From positions 1-64,000 of the forward strand of contig JAFRWN010000140.1 of NCBI GenBank assembly GCA_017437965.1: a stretch of 64,000 nucleotides of DNA, given 5' to 3'. Source of the stretch: Lachnospiraceae bacterium. GTDB taxonomy: Bacteria > Bacillota > Clostridia > Lachnospirales > Lachnospiraceae. Positions 55,723 to 64,000 of this stretch are shown here, in pieces. The stretch's first letter is position 1. Each line of letters starts with the position of its first letter. The position numbers and the translations under genes were made by a program. The notes under the pieces are model-generated. The model was not told the DNA's origin, ran no database searches, and saw only the letters and a program-made list of their open reading frames with translations.

Positions 55723-57645
55723 ATGAAGAGCAAAGCAATAGTCGCATTATTTATGATTCTAATAATGGCAGTTGCAGTTATCGGATGTGGAAAAGAAAGC
55801 AGTTCAAAGAGTAAAGACAGTTCGTCTGCAGAGAGTAGCAGTGCAGAAGAGAGTAGTTCTGTAAAAGAAAGCAGCAGTACACCCGCAGAGAGCAGCACAC
55901 CTGCTGAAAGCAGTAGTTCAGCTGTAGAGAGCAGTACTCCGGCAGAGAGCAGCAGCCCCGCCGACGGAGAAAGAATGGATATTGACAGTGCAATGACAGC
56001 AATCGAGTTTACCGCACTGATGGGCAACGGAACCAATCTCGGAAACACTCTTGAGGCAATAGGCAGCAAGAGAGATTTCTCAAATGTTGCCATCACGGAT
56101 ATGGAAGAATACGGCAGCATAGGAGAAACTGAGTGGGGTCAGCCGACGACCACACTCGAAATGATGAAAGAAATGAAAAAGGGAGGATTCGATTCCATCC
56201 GTATTCCTGTAGGCTGGACCAAAGGTATGGACAATATTTCCTCCTATGATTACACGATAAATGAAGAATTCTTTTCAAGGGTTGATGAAATAATAAACTA
56301 TGCACTTGATGCAGGACTGATTGTGGTTGTAAATGATCACTGGGACGGCGGCTGGTGGAGAATGTTCGGTTCGGCCGATGAAAAGACTGCATCAGAAGCA
56401 TGGAAACTCTATGAATCAATGTGGACCCAGATTTCAGAACGTTATAAGGACTATCCTCTTGCACTTGTTTTTGAAGGTGCAAATGAGGAAATGGGAGCAA
56501 ATCTTAACGATGAAATAAAGGGCGTAAAAGGCAAACTCAGTGATAATGAGTGCTATGAGATGTCCAATAAGATCAGCCAGAAATTTGTTGATGTTGTAAG
56601 GGCAACAGGCGGAAAGAATGCTGACAGATTCCTTCTTATCCCGGGAATCAACACTGATATTGAAAAAACCTGTGATGACAGATTTGTAATGCCTACCGAC
56701 ACAGCAAAGGATAAGCTGCTTCTTTCGGTTCATTACTACACTCCTTCAGGCTACTGTCTGTTCGAGGGTGTTTCAAACTGGGGTACCGGAAGCAATGTTG
56801 AGGAAATGAACAGGCTTCTTAAGATGGTGACCAAGTTTACAGAAAAGGGTTATGGAGTTATCATCGGTGAATATGGTGCCCTGAAGCAGAAGGGTGAATA
56901 CAAGGAAGGTTATATGGACTGGTACACCAACTTCCTTGACAACTGTGATATATATGGTTATGCTCCTATGCTCTGGGACTGCAGCGACCTGTTCGCAAGA
57001 AAGAGCCTGACCTGGACTGATGAAGCACTCGCAAAGCTTTATCTTGACAGAAAAGCTGATACTTCTTCTGAGGAAGAAAAGGCAGCAAAGGCACAGAAAG
57101 CAGTGGATGAAAGAGTTGAGGCTGCAAAGAAAGTGGTAAATGAAAACCGTATTACCGATGATCCGAATGCATCGGTTGCATGGATAATGTTTACGGATGA
57201 AAAGTGGGCAGTACAGTACAGGGTCGGAGATACATATGATCTTGATGCCTATACGGACGGTGTTATTGCAAAGGATGTTCTGGTTGAGGACGAAGGTACC
57301 TACACCGTTTCGCTTGACATTACTCCTTCAGCCAAGAATGCAACGATAGGTTTTATGGCTGTTGGTATTGCAAACGGAGAATATAATTTTGAAGAATATG
57401 TAATCGATATCAAAGAAATTAAGATTAATGGTGAAAAGGTTGAACTTACCGCACAGCCTTATACCTGCAGCGATGACGGAAAGTGTACACGTGTAAATAT
57501 TTACAATCCGTTTATCAATGAAGCACCGAAGAGTGATATAAGAGTGGCAGACGGTGTTGACAGAAAGGCTATTTCACCTCAGATAATTGATCCGAGCCTT
57601 AAAATCAATACGATCGAAGTTACTTTTGACTACTATGAATCCTAA
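55723..57645 (+). CDS. GH5 endoglucanase, lipoprotein with C-terminal beta-sandwich module
   Basis: 640 aa. Lipobox VIGCGKE, a long Ser-rich linker (about 25-80), then a GH5 barrel at about 85-425: GTNLGNTLEA, IRIPVGW, VVNDHW, LVFEGANEE (acid/base Glu), LLSVHYYTP, VIIGEYGA (nucleophile Glu) and WDCSDLF. A C-terminal module (about 480-640) has GTYTVSLDITP and IEVTFDY. It likely cuts beta-1,4-glucan at the cell surface. The start at 55723 follows GGAGG; an ATG at 55711 would contain that site. Confidence 0.9.
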   Translation: MKSKAIVALFMILIMAVAVIGCGKESSSKSKDSSSAESSSAEESSSVKESSSTPAESSTPAESSSSAVESSTPAESSSPADGERMDIDSAMTAIEFTALMGNGTNLGNTLEAIGSKRDFSNVAITDMEEYGSIGETEWGQPTTTLEMMKEMKKGGFDSIRIPVGWTKGMDNISSYDYTINEEFFSRVDEIINYALDAGLIVVVNDHWDGGWWRMFGSADEKTASEAWKLYESMWTQISERYKDYPLALVFEGANEEMGANLNDEIKGVKGKLSDNECYEMSNKISQKFVDVVRATGGKNADRFLLIPGINTDIEKTCDDRFVMPTDTAKDKLLLSVHYYTPSGYCLFEGVSNWGTGSNVEEMNRLLKMVTKFTEKGYGVIIGEYGALKQKGEYKEGYMDWYTNFLDNCDIYGYAPMLWDCSDLFARKSLTWTDEALAKLYLDRKADTSSEEEKAAKAQKAVDERVEAAKKVVNENRITDDPNASVAWIMFTDEKWAVQYRVGDTYDLDAYTDGVIAKDVLVEDEGTYTVSLDITPSAKNATIGFMAVGIANGEYNFEEYVIDIKEIKINGEKVELTAQPYTCSDDGKCTRVNIYNPFINEAPKSDIRVADGVDRKAISPQIIDPSLKINTIEVTFDYYES

Positions 57646-57770
57646 TATGTGAAAAAGTAGAAAAAATCATGTATTTTTGTTGAAAAACTATGGTTTTTCC
57701 TTTTTCGCTAATAGAGTACAATATAAAGTAGGGCTGAAAGCCAAAACGAAATTAAACAAGGAGGCGGATT

Positions 57771-59204
57771 ATGATTAAATTCAAATCAGCATTCAAAAAG
57801 CTAGCTGCCGCAACAATGGCAGCGCTTACATTGGCTGTTTCGATTCCGGGCGGTTTCAGGGCGCACGCAGAAGAAGCAGACTATGAAGGTACCTTTGATT
57901 CCTATATCTATTTTATGGGTTCGTCTGAGGGCTCCGATGATTATGACCTGATTTATAATGCACCCGGTGATGCTCATAATGAGGGCGGAATAACAATGAA
58001 TGAAGCAAAGGGTGTTAAGGTAGGCGATACCTTTACGGTTTCAATGGAGTTTGACAAACCGGTCGGTGAAATAGTTTCACTTGAACCCGTTCTTAAAGCA
58101 GAGAACATTGTTACTCTTGACATTAAGGTTAAATGTACTGTTGACGGCGAGCAGGTAAAGCTTACTACTGCCGGTGACAAAAAGAGATGGTGGTTTGATG
58201 ATAAAGCAAGAACTACCATGAAGCTTTACGGCGGCTATGAAGAGTTCGAAGAGAGCCAGCAGTACTTTAAGGATGCCGAAAACATTCCCAGCGGTTTCAA
58301 GAAGATCGAGTATGAAATTACCATCAATGCGGCAACATATTCCGATGCAGCTTTTGACCCCGCAGGAAAGTACAATGCATATTTTTGTTTCCAGACTCCC
58401 GCATACTCGTTCAGAAATGACTGGCAGGGTGATAACGGAAAGTACGGTCTTGGTTATACTGATGAGACCGGTATGGATTATTTCCATCAGGTAACAGGCT
58501 GGGCGCCCGGTGACGACAGTGTGGCAGAGAAGAGAGAGGGTGAATTTATTGATGCGGAAGTTGCCGGAAACGGAACTTATCAGGTAAAGGTAACCGGACT
58601 CAATTTTGATGAGAACGAGTTCTCTTCACAGTCATACTTCAATCTTATTTTCCTTTCGACCGATATTCCTAAAAACGGCGAATGTGAAATAACTGATATA
58701 GGTCTTAATATTGACGGAAACGATATTGAAATCAACCCGATGATCAATGAAGAAGTAATTGAGTATCAGCAGTGGCAGATCCAGAATAACTGGCAGCCAG
58801 CCATCAAGGAAATCGGTTACTACGCCGTACCTCCCAAGGAGATGACGATCACCTTCACTGTATCAGGCTTTAACTATGATAAAGCAGCTGATGCAGAGAG
58901 CTCATCCGCAGAATCTTCATCCGCAGAATCATCTTCGGCAGAATCTTCATCAGCTGAGCCCGCTGAGTCTTCATCAGCAGCTCCTGCAGAGAGTTCATCG
59001 GCAGCACCCGCAGACAGCTCATCGACAAAGAGTGATTCAGCATCATCAAGCGCAGACAGCGCTTCATCAAGCAGCTCATCAGCTTCCGATTCGTCAAGCT
59101 CATCTTCGGGCGGACTCGGAACTCCCGCAATTATCGGTATTCTTGCCGGTGCGATCGTGGTTGTTGGCGGAATCATTTTCGCAGTAACCAAGAAGAAAAA
59201 ATAA
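57771..59204 (+). CDS. Secreted, C-terminally membrane-anchored protein with repeated beta-sandwich modules
   Basis: 477 aa. Signal peptide (MAALTLAVSIPGGFRAHAEE), about 350 residues of beta-rich sequence with motifs like those in the GH5 C-terminus (GNGTYQVKV, ITFTVSGF), a Ser-rich linker (SSAESSSAES..., about 375-440), a membrane helix (IIGILAGAIVVVGGIIFAV) and KKKK. It probably displays a glycan-binding surface beside the cellulase; not enzymatic by visible motifs. AGGAGG precedes the ATG. Confidence 0.72.
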   Translation: MIKFKSAFKKLAAATMAALTLAVSIPGGFRAHAEEADYEGTFDSYIYFMGSSEGSDDYDLIYNAPGDAHNEGGITMNEAKGVKVGDTFTVSMEFDKPVGEIVSLEPVLKAENIVTLDIKVKCTVDGEQVKLTTAGDKKRWWFDDKARTTMKLYGGYEEFEESQQYFKDAENIPSGFKKIEYEITINAATYSDAAFDPAGKYNAYFCFQTPAYSFRNDWQGDNGKYGLGYTDETGMDYFHQVTGWAPGDDSVAEKREGEFIDAEVAGNGTYQVKVTGLNFDENEFSSQSYFNLIFLSTDIPKNGECEITDIGLNIDGNDIEINPMINEEVIEYQQWQIQNNWQPAIKEIGYYAVPPKEMTITFTVSGFNYDKAADAESSSAESSSAESSSAESSSAEPAESSSAAPAESSSAAPADSSSTKSDSASSSADSASSSSSSASDSSSSSSGGLGTPAIIGILAGAIVVVGGIIFAVTKKKK

Positions 59205-59253
59205 TCAATAAAGTAAGTAATAAGTGATGTGTTAAAATAATAAGGAGGAAAGG

Positions 59254-60705
59254 ATGAAAGAAAAGAATTTAGCAGCAAGGAAACAGTCTTCGGGTATGCT
59301 GTATATCATTCAGAGAGTACTTGTTTCCTGTATGGCATTGCTGCTGTTTCTGGCTTCACTTAATCCGGCAAGGATTTCGGGATCCATCAGCAACAAAACT
59401 TCTCTTTTCACATCCGCAGTATCCTATAATTCCCTGGTTGACGGTCTTAAATACCAGATCAGAAGGAATGTCGTTAAGGCTTCCGGGTTTAAGGCCGCAA
59501 GGGCAGGAGCGCTCATTATCCTTGTTGCGGTGATCGTACTTGGCGTGAGTGCATGTATTTCTCTCGGTAACAACAGATTTAAAAGACTTTCTCAGTTGAT
59601 ATCCGCAGCCGCTGCCATCTTGGTGGCAGCCGGCAACGGATTTATCGTAAAGGGCTATACTGTAATCAAGAAGTCCACAAGCGAGAAGGTTGATCCGAGA
59701 TTTCCTGTCGGAATTTATGTGGTATTCATACTTGCGGGTCTGATTCTTGCTATATCAATAATCAACTTGTTGTCAATAAAGGTAGAGAAGGAAGCAGAAT
59801 TTGAGATGGAGCCCAAGTATGAGCTTTTCATCATGTTCCTTCCTTTCGCACTTCTGTGCTTCGTCTTCAGTTACCTGCCTCTGTGGGGCTGGAGATATGC
59901 ATTCTTCGATTACAATGTCGGAGATACGCTTTCAATGAGCAAATGGGTAGGCTTCAAGTGGTTCAAATACCTCTTTGAAAACAAGTCTACCCGTGCCGAT
60001 ATCGTAAGGGTTCTCAGGAACACGCTTGCAATGTCCGGTCTCGGAATACTCACAAGCTGGATTCCTCTGGCATTTGCAATTTTCCTTACTGAAATCGGAA
60101 ACAAAACCTTCAAGCGTTTTGTACAGGCATTTACGACCATCCCCAACTTCATAAGCTGGATTCTGGTTTATACTGTTGCGTTCGCACTGTTTTCAACAGA
60201 CGGTTTCGTAAATTCCTTCATCAATACACTCGGCGGAAATTCACACACCAACTACCTGATGAGCGACAGCCTGACCTGGATCAAGATGCTCCTATGGGGA
60301 ATCTGGAAGGGCGTAGGCTGGAGTGCGATCATCTACATCGCCGGTATTTCCGGTATCGACCGTCAGCTCTATGAGGCTGCGACGGTAGACGGCGCAGGAC
60401 GTTTTCAGAGAATATGGCACGTAACGGTGCCGGGCCTTATGCCTACCTACATGGTAATGCTTCTCCTTTCGGTAGCAGGCATGCTTTCAAACGGTCTGGA
60501 TCAGTACCTGGTATTCTCGAACGCCAGCAACATGAACCACATGGAAGTCCTCGACCTCTATGTATATAAGATAGGTCTCGGAAACAATGATGCGAACATA
60601 CCGCTGTCAACGGTTATCGGTATGACGAAATCCTTGGTCAGCGTATTCCTGTTGTTCCTTGCAAACAGCGTTTCCAAGGCTGTAAGAAAAGAAAGTATCA
60701 TATAA
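59254..60705 (+). CDS. Sugar ABC transporter permease (LplB/UgpA type)
   Basis: 483 aa, longer than usual (about 300) because of an N-terminal extension with about four extra helices. The MetI-like core has YEAATVDGAGRFQRIWHVTVPGLMPT, the EAA loop that docks to the ATPase. The ATPase itself is not in the window and may be a shared MsmK-like protein. It is followed after 10 nt by the second permease. Confidence 0.9.
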   Translation: MKEKNLAARKQSSGMLYIIQRVLVSCMALLLFLASLNPARISGSISNKTSLFTSAVSYNSLVDGLKYQIRRNVVKASGFKAARAGALIILVAVIVLGVSACISLGNNRFKRLSQLISAAAAILVAAGNGFIVKGYTVIKKSTSEKVDPRFPVGIYVVFILAGLILAISIINLLSIKVEKEAEFEMEPKYELFIMFLPFALLCFVFSYLPLWGWRYAFFDYNVGDTLSMSKWVGFKWFKYLFENKSTRADIVRVLRNTLAMSGLGILTSWIPLAFAIFLTEIGNKTFKRFVQAFTTIPNFISWILVYTVAFALFSTDGFVNSFINTLGGNSHTNYLMSDSLTWIKMLLWGIWKGVGWSAIIYIAGISGIDRQLYEAATVDGAGRFQRIWHVTVPGLMPTYMVMLLLSVAGMLSNGLDQYLVFSNASNMNHMEVLDLYVYKIGLGNNDANIPLSTVIGMTKSLVSVFLLFLANSVSKAVRKESII

Positions 60706-60715
60706 GGAGGTTGAG

Positions 60716-61714
60716 ATGGACGATAAATTTTTGAATGAAGAAAATCAGGATCTCGAGACCTCCGAGCTCGGAGTCGTAAAAAGACCTGCCGAATATGAAA
60801 ATGTAGACATTAAAGTAGGCGGCAAACCGAAGCTTACAGGCGGCGATATCGTGTTTTATATACTGGACTATGCGTTCTATATAATCTTCACCTTATCCTG
60901 CATATTCCCGTTCTACTACCTCTTCATCAATACGATTTCTGATGTGGATCTGGTAAATAAGGGTGCGATAAATTTCATACCCAAGGGAATAAACTTCAGC
61001 AACTACAAATCCGTTTTCGGTCTTAAAGACCTCAGCAACGCACTCTGGGTAACGGTTGCAAGAACCATACTCGGAACAGCACTGATGGTTGTGGCTTCGG
61101 GTTTTGTAGGATATCTTGTGACCAAGAAGGAAATGTGGCACAGACAGTTCTTCTACAGATTCCTCCTTATCACCATGTACTTCAATGCGGGCCTTATCCC
61201 CTGGTACTTGAACATGAACATGCTGGGACTGACAAACCACTTCTCAGCATATATCATTCCCGGGATCGTGGCTCCCTACAATATCATTCTGGTAAAGACC
61301 TATATTGAGTCGATACCTGCGGAGCTGGAGGAAAGCGCATTCATTGACGGTGCATCATTCTTTACGGTATTCCGGAAAATCATATGGCCGCTGTCGAAAC
61401 CGATACTTGCGACCATTGCCATCTTCGGTGCGGTAGGACACTGGAACTCTTTCCAGGATTCACTGATTCTGATGCAGGGTGCTCCGAAATATAAGACACT
61501 CCAGCACCTGCTCTATGAGTATATGACCAGAACAACGAATGTGTCTCAGTCAATAAGTGCATCGGATCCTTCTGCAGCTAATAAACTTGCTCAGAACAAC
61601 CTGGTTGTAAAATACACAATTTCAATGGTAACGATCATACCTATTCTTCTTGTTTATCCTTTCATGCAGAGATATTTTGAAGAGGGTATCATGCTCGGAG
61701 CCGTTAAAGGATAA
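60716..61714 (+). CDS. Sugar ABC transporter permease (LplC/UgpE type)
   Basis: 332 aa with about six helices; EAA loop EESAFIDGASFFTVFRKIIWPLSKPI. It pairs with the preceding permease for oligosaccharide uptake. The N-terminal 45 residues are hydrophilic. The binding-protein gene follows after 18 nt. Confidence 0.93.
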   Translation: MDDKFLNEENQDLETSELGVVKRPAEYENVDIKVGGKPKLTGGDIVFYILDYAFYIIFTLSCIFPFYYLFINTISDVDLVNKGAINFIPKGINFSNYKSVFGLKDLSNALWVTVARTILGTALMVVASGFVGYLVTKKEMWHRQFFYRFLLITMYFNAGLIPWYLNMNMLGLTNHFSAYIIPGIVAPYNIILVKTYIESIPAELEESAFIDGASFFTVFRKIIWPLSKPILATIAIFGAVGHWNSFQDSLILMQGAPKYKTLQHLLYEYMTRTTNVSQSISASDPSAANKLAQNNLVVKYTISMVTIIPILLVYPFMQRYFEEGIMLGAVKG

Positions 61715-61732
61715 TCATTCAAGGAGGGTAAT

Positions 61733-63529
61733 ATGTTTAAGAAATCAATTGTTGGCAAGGCTGCAAAAAAAGTTGCGGCACTTACCATGGCCGCTGTACT
61801 TTCCGTCGGAATGTTCGGCGGATGCGGTGACGAGAGCACAAGCTCGTCAGGTACAAGCAACGGCGGCAGCGATAGCAGTAATGCTTCCGCAAGCAGCGGT
61901 GATTACCAGACTGATCCGTCGAACTTCGACCGTGATACCATCACTCTTACGGTTTTCTCCGAAAGAGCAAACTATCAGGGCGAGCAGTACGGATGGACCG
62001 CACAGGTTTTGCTTGACAAGTTCAATGTAAAGCTTAACATCATTCCCAATTCCGGCGGTGCTTTCAGTACAAGAATGGAAGCGGGAGACCTCGGTGATAT
62101 CATCGTTTTCGGTGCAGAAGGCGATTATATGAAGGCAAGGGATGCAGGACTTCTCTTCAACTGGGAGGAAGACGGCATACTTGATGAGTTCGGCTCTTAC
62201 ATGAAGGAAAACTGCAAGGCTGCACTTGAGAAGAACCGTGGCATGAACGAGGATGGAAAGATCTACGGTCTCGGCTATGAGGTTGCAACATCAAGCAAAG
62301 ATATCGCAAGCTTTTTCTATACATGGGATCTCAGATGGGATCTTTATGAACAGCTCGGACATCCCGAGGTTAAGAACATGGACGATTATCTCAACATGCT
62401 GATCGAGATGAAGAAGATCTGTCCTACAGATGAATCAGGAAAGCCTACCTACGCTTTCTCGCTGTGGCCTGACTGGGACGGCGACATGGTAATGTACGTT
62501 AAGTCTACAGCTACCGCATACTATGGTTATGATGAGTTCGGTATTGGTCTCTATGACCCCAACACAGGTAAGTTCTACGGAGCACTTGATGACGGTTCAC
62601 CTTATCTTGAGATGCTTCAGTTCTATAACAAGCTTTACCAGAACGACCTGCTTGATCCCGACTCGATGACAGCAACCTATGATACAATGATCGAGAAAGT
62701 CAAGAAGGGCGGTGTATTCTGCTCAATCTTCAACTATGCAGGATGCCTTGCATATAATACAGAGAACCATACAAGCCAGAACAAGATCATGAGATCTATG
62801 AAGCCTTCAGAGTCTTCACCCATCGTTTACGGTCTCAATCCTCTCGGCGGAAACAACTACTGGGCTATCGGCGCAAAGAGCGAGTATCCCGATGTATGTA
62901 TGCAGATCATCAACTACATCTTCACTCCCGAAGGAAGACTTACCTTCGAATATGGTCCTAAGGGTTCAACCTGGGATTATAATGATGAAGGATATCTCTA
63001 CTTTACAGAGCTCGGAAAGAAGACCAGCAACGATAATTCGACCCAGATGGAAGCTCCTTACTCAGGAACCTACAAGGAAGGCGAGTGCCAGATCAACATG
63101 GTATCATGGTCGATCGATGCAGTCAACCTTGATTCAAAGGTCGGTGAAACCTATAACCATGTAAACTGGAAGACAGAGCAGACAGATGCTGTCTGTGATG
63201 CAGACAAGGACTGGAGGGAATTCACAGGATGTACAAGTGTCAATGAGTACATGAAGAAGGGCAATTATACCGTATCTCCCGGTTCCGCATTTGTCGGAAG
63301 CCAGAAATCCGATGAGCTTAAGACTACATGGAATCAGGTAACCAAGTGTATTACCGAGTATACATGGAAGGCTATTTACGCTAAGGATGACAAGGAATTT
63401 GCATCTCTTGTAAAGGCTATGAAGGCCAAGGCTAAAGGCTACGGTTACCAGGAGTGCTGGGACTGGACCAATGCAGAGGCTCAGAGACGTAAGGCTGCAG
63501 AAGATGCTGCAAAGGCAAATCAGGAGTAA
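61733..63529 (+). CDS. Extracellular solute-binding lipoprotein (large, LplA type)
   Basis: 598 aa. Lipobox MFGGCGDE (Cys about 29), a Ser/Gly linker, then a two-lobed sugar-binding domain (ITLTVFSERANYQ..., YWAIGAKSEYPDVCMQIINYIFTPEGR). The length fits the large oligosaccharide-binding proteins of Lachnospiraceae. It delivers sugars released by the surface cellulase to the two permeases; the exact ligand is unknown. Confidence 0.9.
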   Translation: MFKKSIVGKAAKKVAALTMAAVLSVGMFGGCGDESTSSSGTSNGGSDSSNASASSGDYQTDPSNFDRDTITLTVFSERANYQGEQYGWTAQVLLDKFNVKLNIIPNSGGAFSTRMEAGDLGDIIVFGAEGDYMKARDAGLLFNWEEDGILDEFGSYMKENCKAALEKNRGMNEDGKIYGLGYEVATSSKDIASFFYTWDLRWDLYEQLGHPEVKNMDDYLNMLIEMKKICPTDESGKPTYAFSLWPDWDGDMVMYVKSTATAYYGYDEFGIGLYDPNTGKFYGALDDGSPYLEMLQFYNKLYQNDLLDPDSMTATYDTMIEKVKKGGVFCSIFNYAGCLAYNTENHTSQNKIMRSMKPSESSPIVYGLNPLGGNNYWAIGAKSEYPDVCMQIINYIFTPEGRLTFEYGPKGSTWDYNDEGYLYFTELGKKTSNDNSTQMEAPYSGTYKEGECQINMVSWSIDAVNLDSKVGETYNHVNWKTEQTDAVCDADKDWREFTGCTSVNEYMKKGNYTVSPGSAFVGSQKSDELKTTWNQVTKCITEYTWKAIYAKDDKEFASLVKAMKAKAKGYGYQECWDWTNAEAQRRKAAEDAAKANQE

Positions 63530-63544
63530 TTTTGGAGGGAAAGC

Positions 63545-64000
63545 ATGAAGATATTTGATATAGATGGACCGCTCTATAAGTTCATGCTGACTCTTACAAA
63601 CATATTGAAGCTAAATTTCTGCTGGATTCTGGGTACGCTTATCGGACTCGGAACCACCGTCGGAGTTTCGACTGTCGCCGCATTTGATGTGGGGCTCAGG
63701 ATGGTAAGAAACGAAGAGGGATATATCGGAAAGCAATTTGTCAGAGCGTGGAAGTCCAACTTCAAACAGGGCTTCCCGCTCGGACTGATAAATCTGCTTG
63801 CCGTATATGCAGTATACCTTGACCTTGCAATCTTTCATGCGATGGAAGACGGCCCGATCCTTCTTCTGATCTGGGGCATCTTTTGTGGGATATTCGTAAC
63901 GATTTCCTTCATATATGCCTATCCGCAGACTGCAAGGTACCAGAACAGCCTTTTCAAAATATTGAAGAACTCCTTCAGGATTTCGACAAGATTTCCTCTG
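63545..64000 (+). CDS. DUF624/YesL-family membrane protein (cut by window edge)
   Basis: 152 codons up to the window end, with three or more membrane helices. The start MKIFDIDGPLYKFMLTLTNILKLNFCWILGTL is typical of the YesL family, which is regularly next to LplABC-type sugar transporters; molecular role unknown. It follows the binding protein by 15 nt, so it belongs to the same operon. Confidence 0.85.
   Translation, partial: MKIFDIDGPLYKFMLTLTNILKLNFCWILGTLIGLGTTVGVSTVAAFDVGLRMVRNEEGYIGKQFVRAWKSNFKQGFPLGLINLLAVYAVYLDLAIFHAMEDGPILLLIWGIFCGIFVTISFIYAYPQTARYQNSLFKILKNSFRISTRFPL

Overview
The window looks like a chromosomal segment of an anaerobic, fibre-degrading Firmicute, most likely a Lachnospiraceae member of the Butyrivibrio/Pseudobutyrivibrio type. 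The basis is inference from gene content: GH51 and GH5 glycosidases, LplB-type sugar ABC permeases, a GlgC/GlgD pair, a (Re)-citrate/homocitrate-type synthase, an aldo/keto reductase with ferredoxin-like cysteines, strong GGAGG ribosome binding sites and moderate GC. No rRNA, prophage, insertion sequence or CRISPR array was seen.

Layout. 1-4.5 kb: GH51 arabinofuranosidase (cut by the window edge), a short-chain dehydrogenase, a spore-photoproduct-lyase-like radical SAM protein and an Fe-S aldo/keto reductase. 4.5-8.4 kb: an unknown protein, then an operon of three zinc-ribbon proteins, one carrying an extracellular transglutaminase-like domain. 8.5-16 kb (minus): a DRE-TIM aldolase and an operon of a secreted 1343-aa von Willebrand A protein plus a 728-aa Ig-like membrane protein ending in a zinc ribbon. 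16-18.7 kb: tRNA-Gly, epimerase, iron alcohol dehydrogenase, tRNA-Pro. 18.8-29.2 kb is accessory: two small-toxin modules with convergent antisense promoters, a lipoprotein, a secreted cysteine-peptidase/ricin-lectin protein, a structured RNA in front of a broken DUF3800 gene, an AgrC/AgrA-like two-component system without AgrB/AgrD, and an overlapping ECF sigma/anti-sigma pair. 29.2-48.8 kb holds giant, highly charged cytosolic proteins of unknown function (1406, 2929 and 621-622 aa), interrupted by a citrate/homocitrate-type synthase with a divergent LysR regulator. 49-54.7 kb is core metabolism: glgC-glgD, acpP and a zur-znuC-znuB-lipoprotein operon. 54.9-64 kb is a polysaccharide-use cluster: three secreted or anchored proteins that appear to share a beta-sandwich module (one is a GH5 cellulase), then two permeases, a binding protein and a YesL/DUF624 membrane protein cut by the window edge.

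The strongest candidate for something undescribed is a promoter architecture found four times with identical geometry: two GGTGC half-sites exactly 11 bp apart, then exactly 9 bp, then a -10 hexamer, with no consensus -35. It precedes both divergent giant genes (34.6/34.8 kb), a lipoprotein (20.9 kb) and a decayed gene fragment (46.98 kb), and suggests a dedicated activator for these unknown proteins. Other notable items are the paired type I toxin-antitoxin-like modules at 18.9-19.55 kb and the DUF3800-associated RNA at 24.1 kb.
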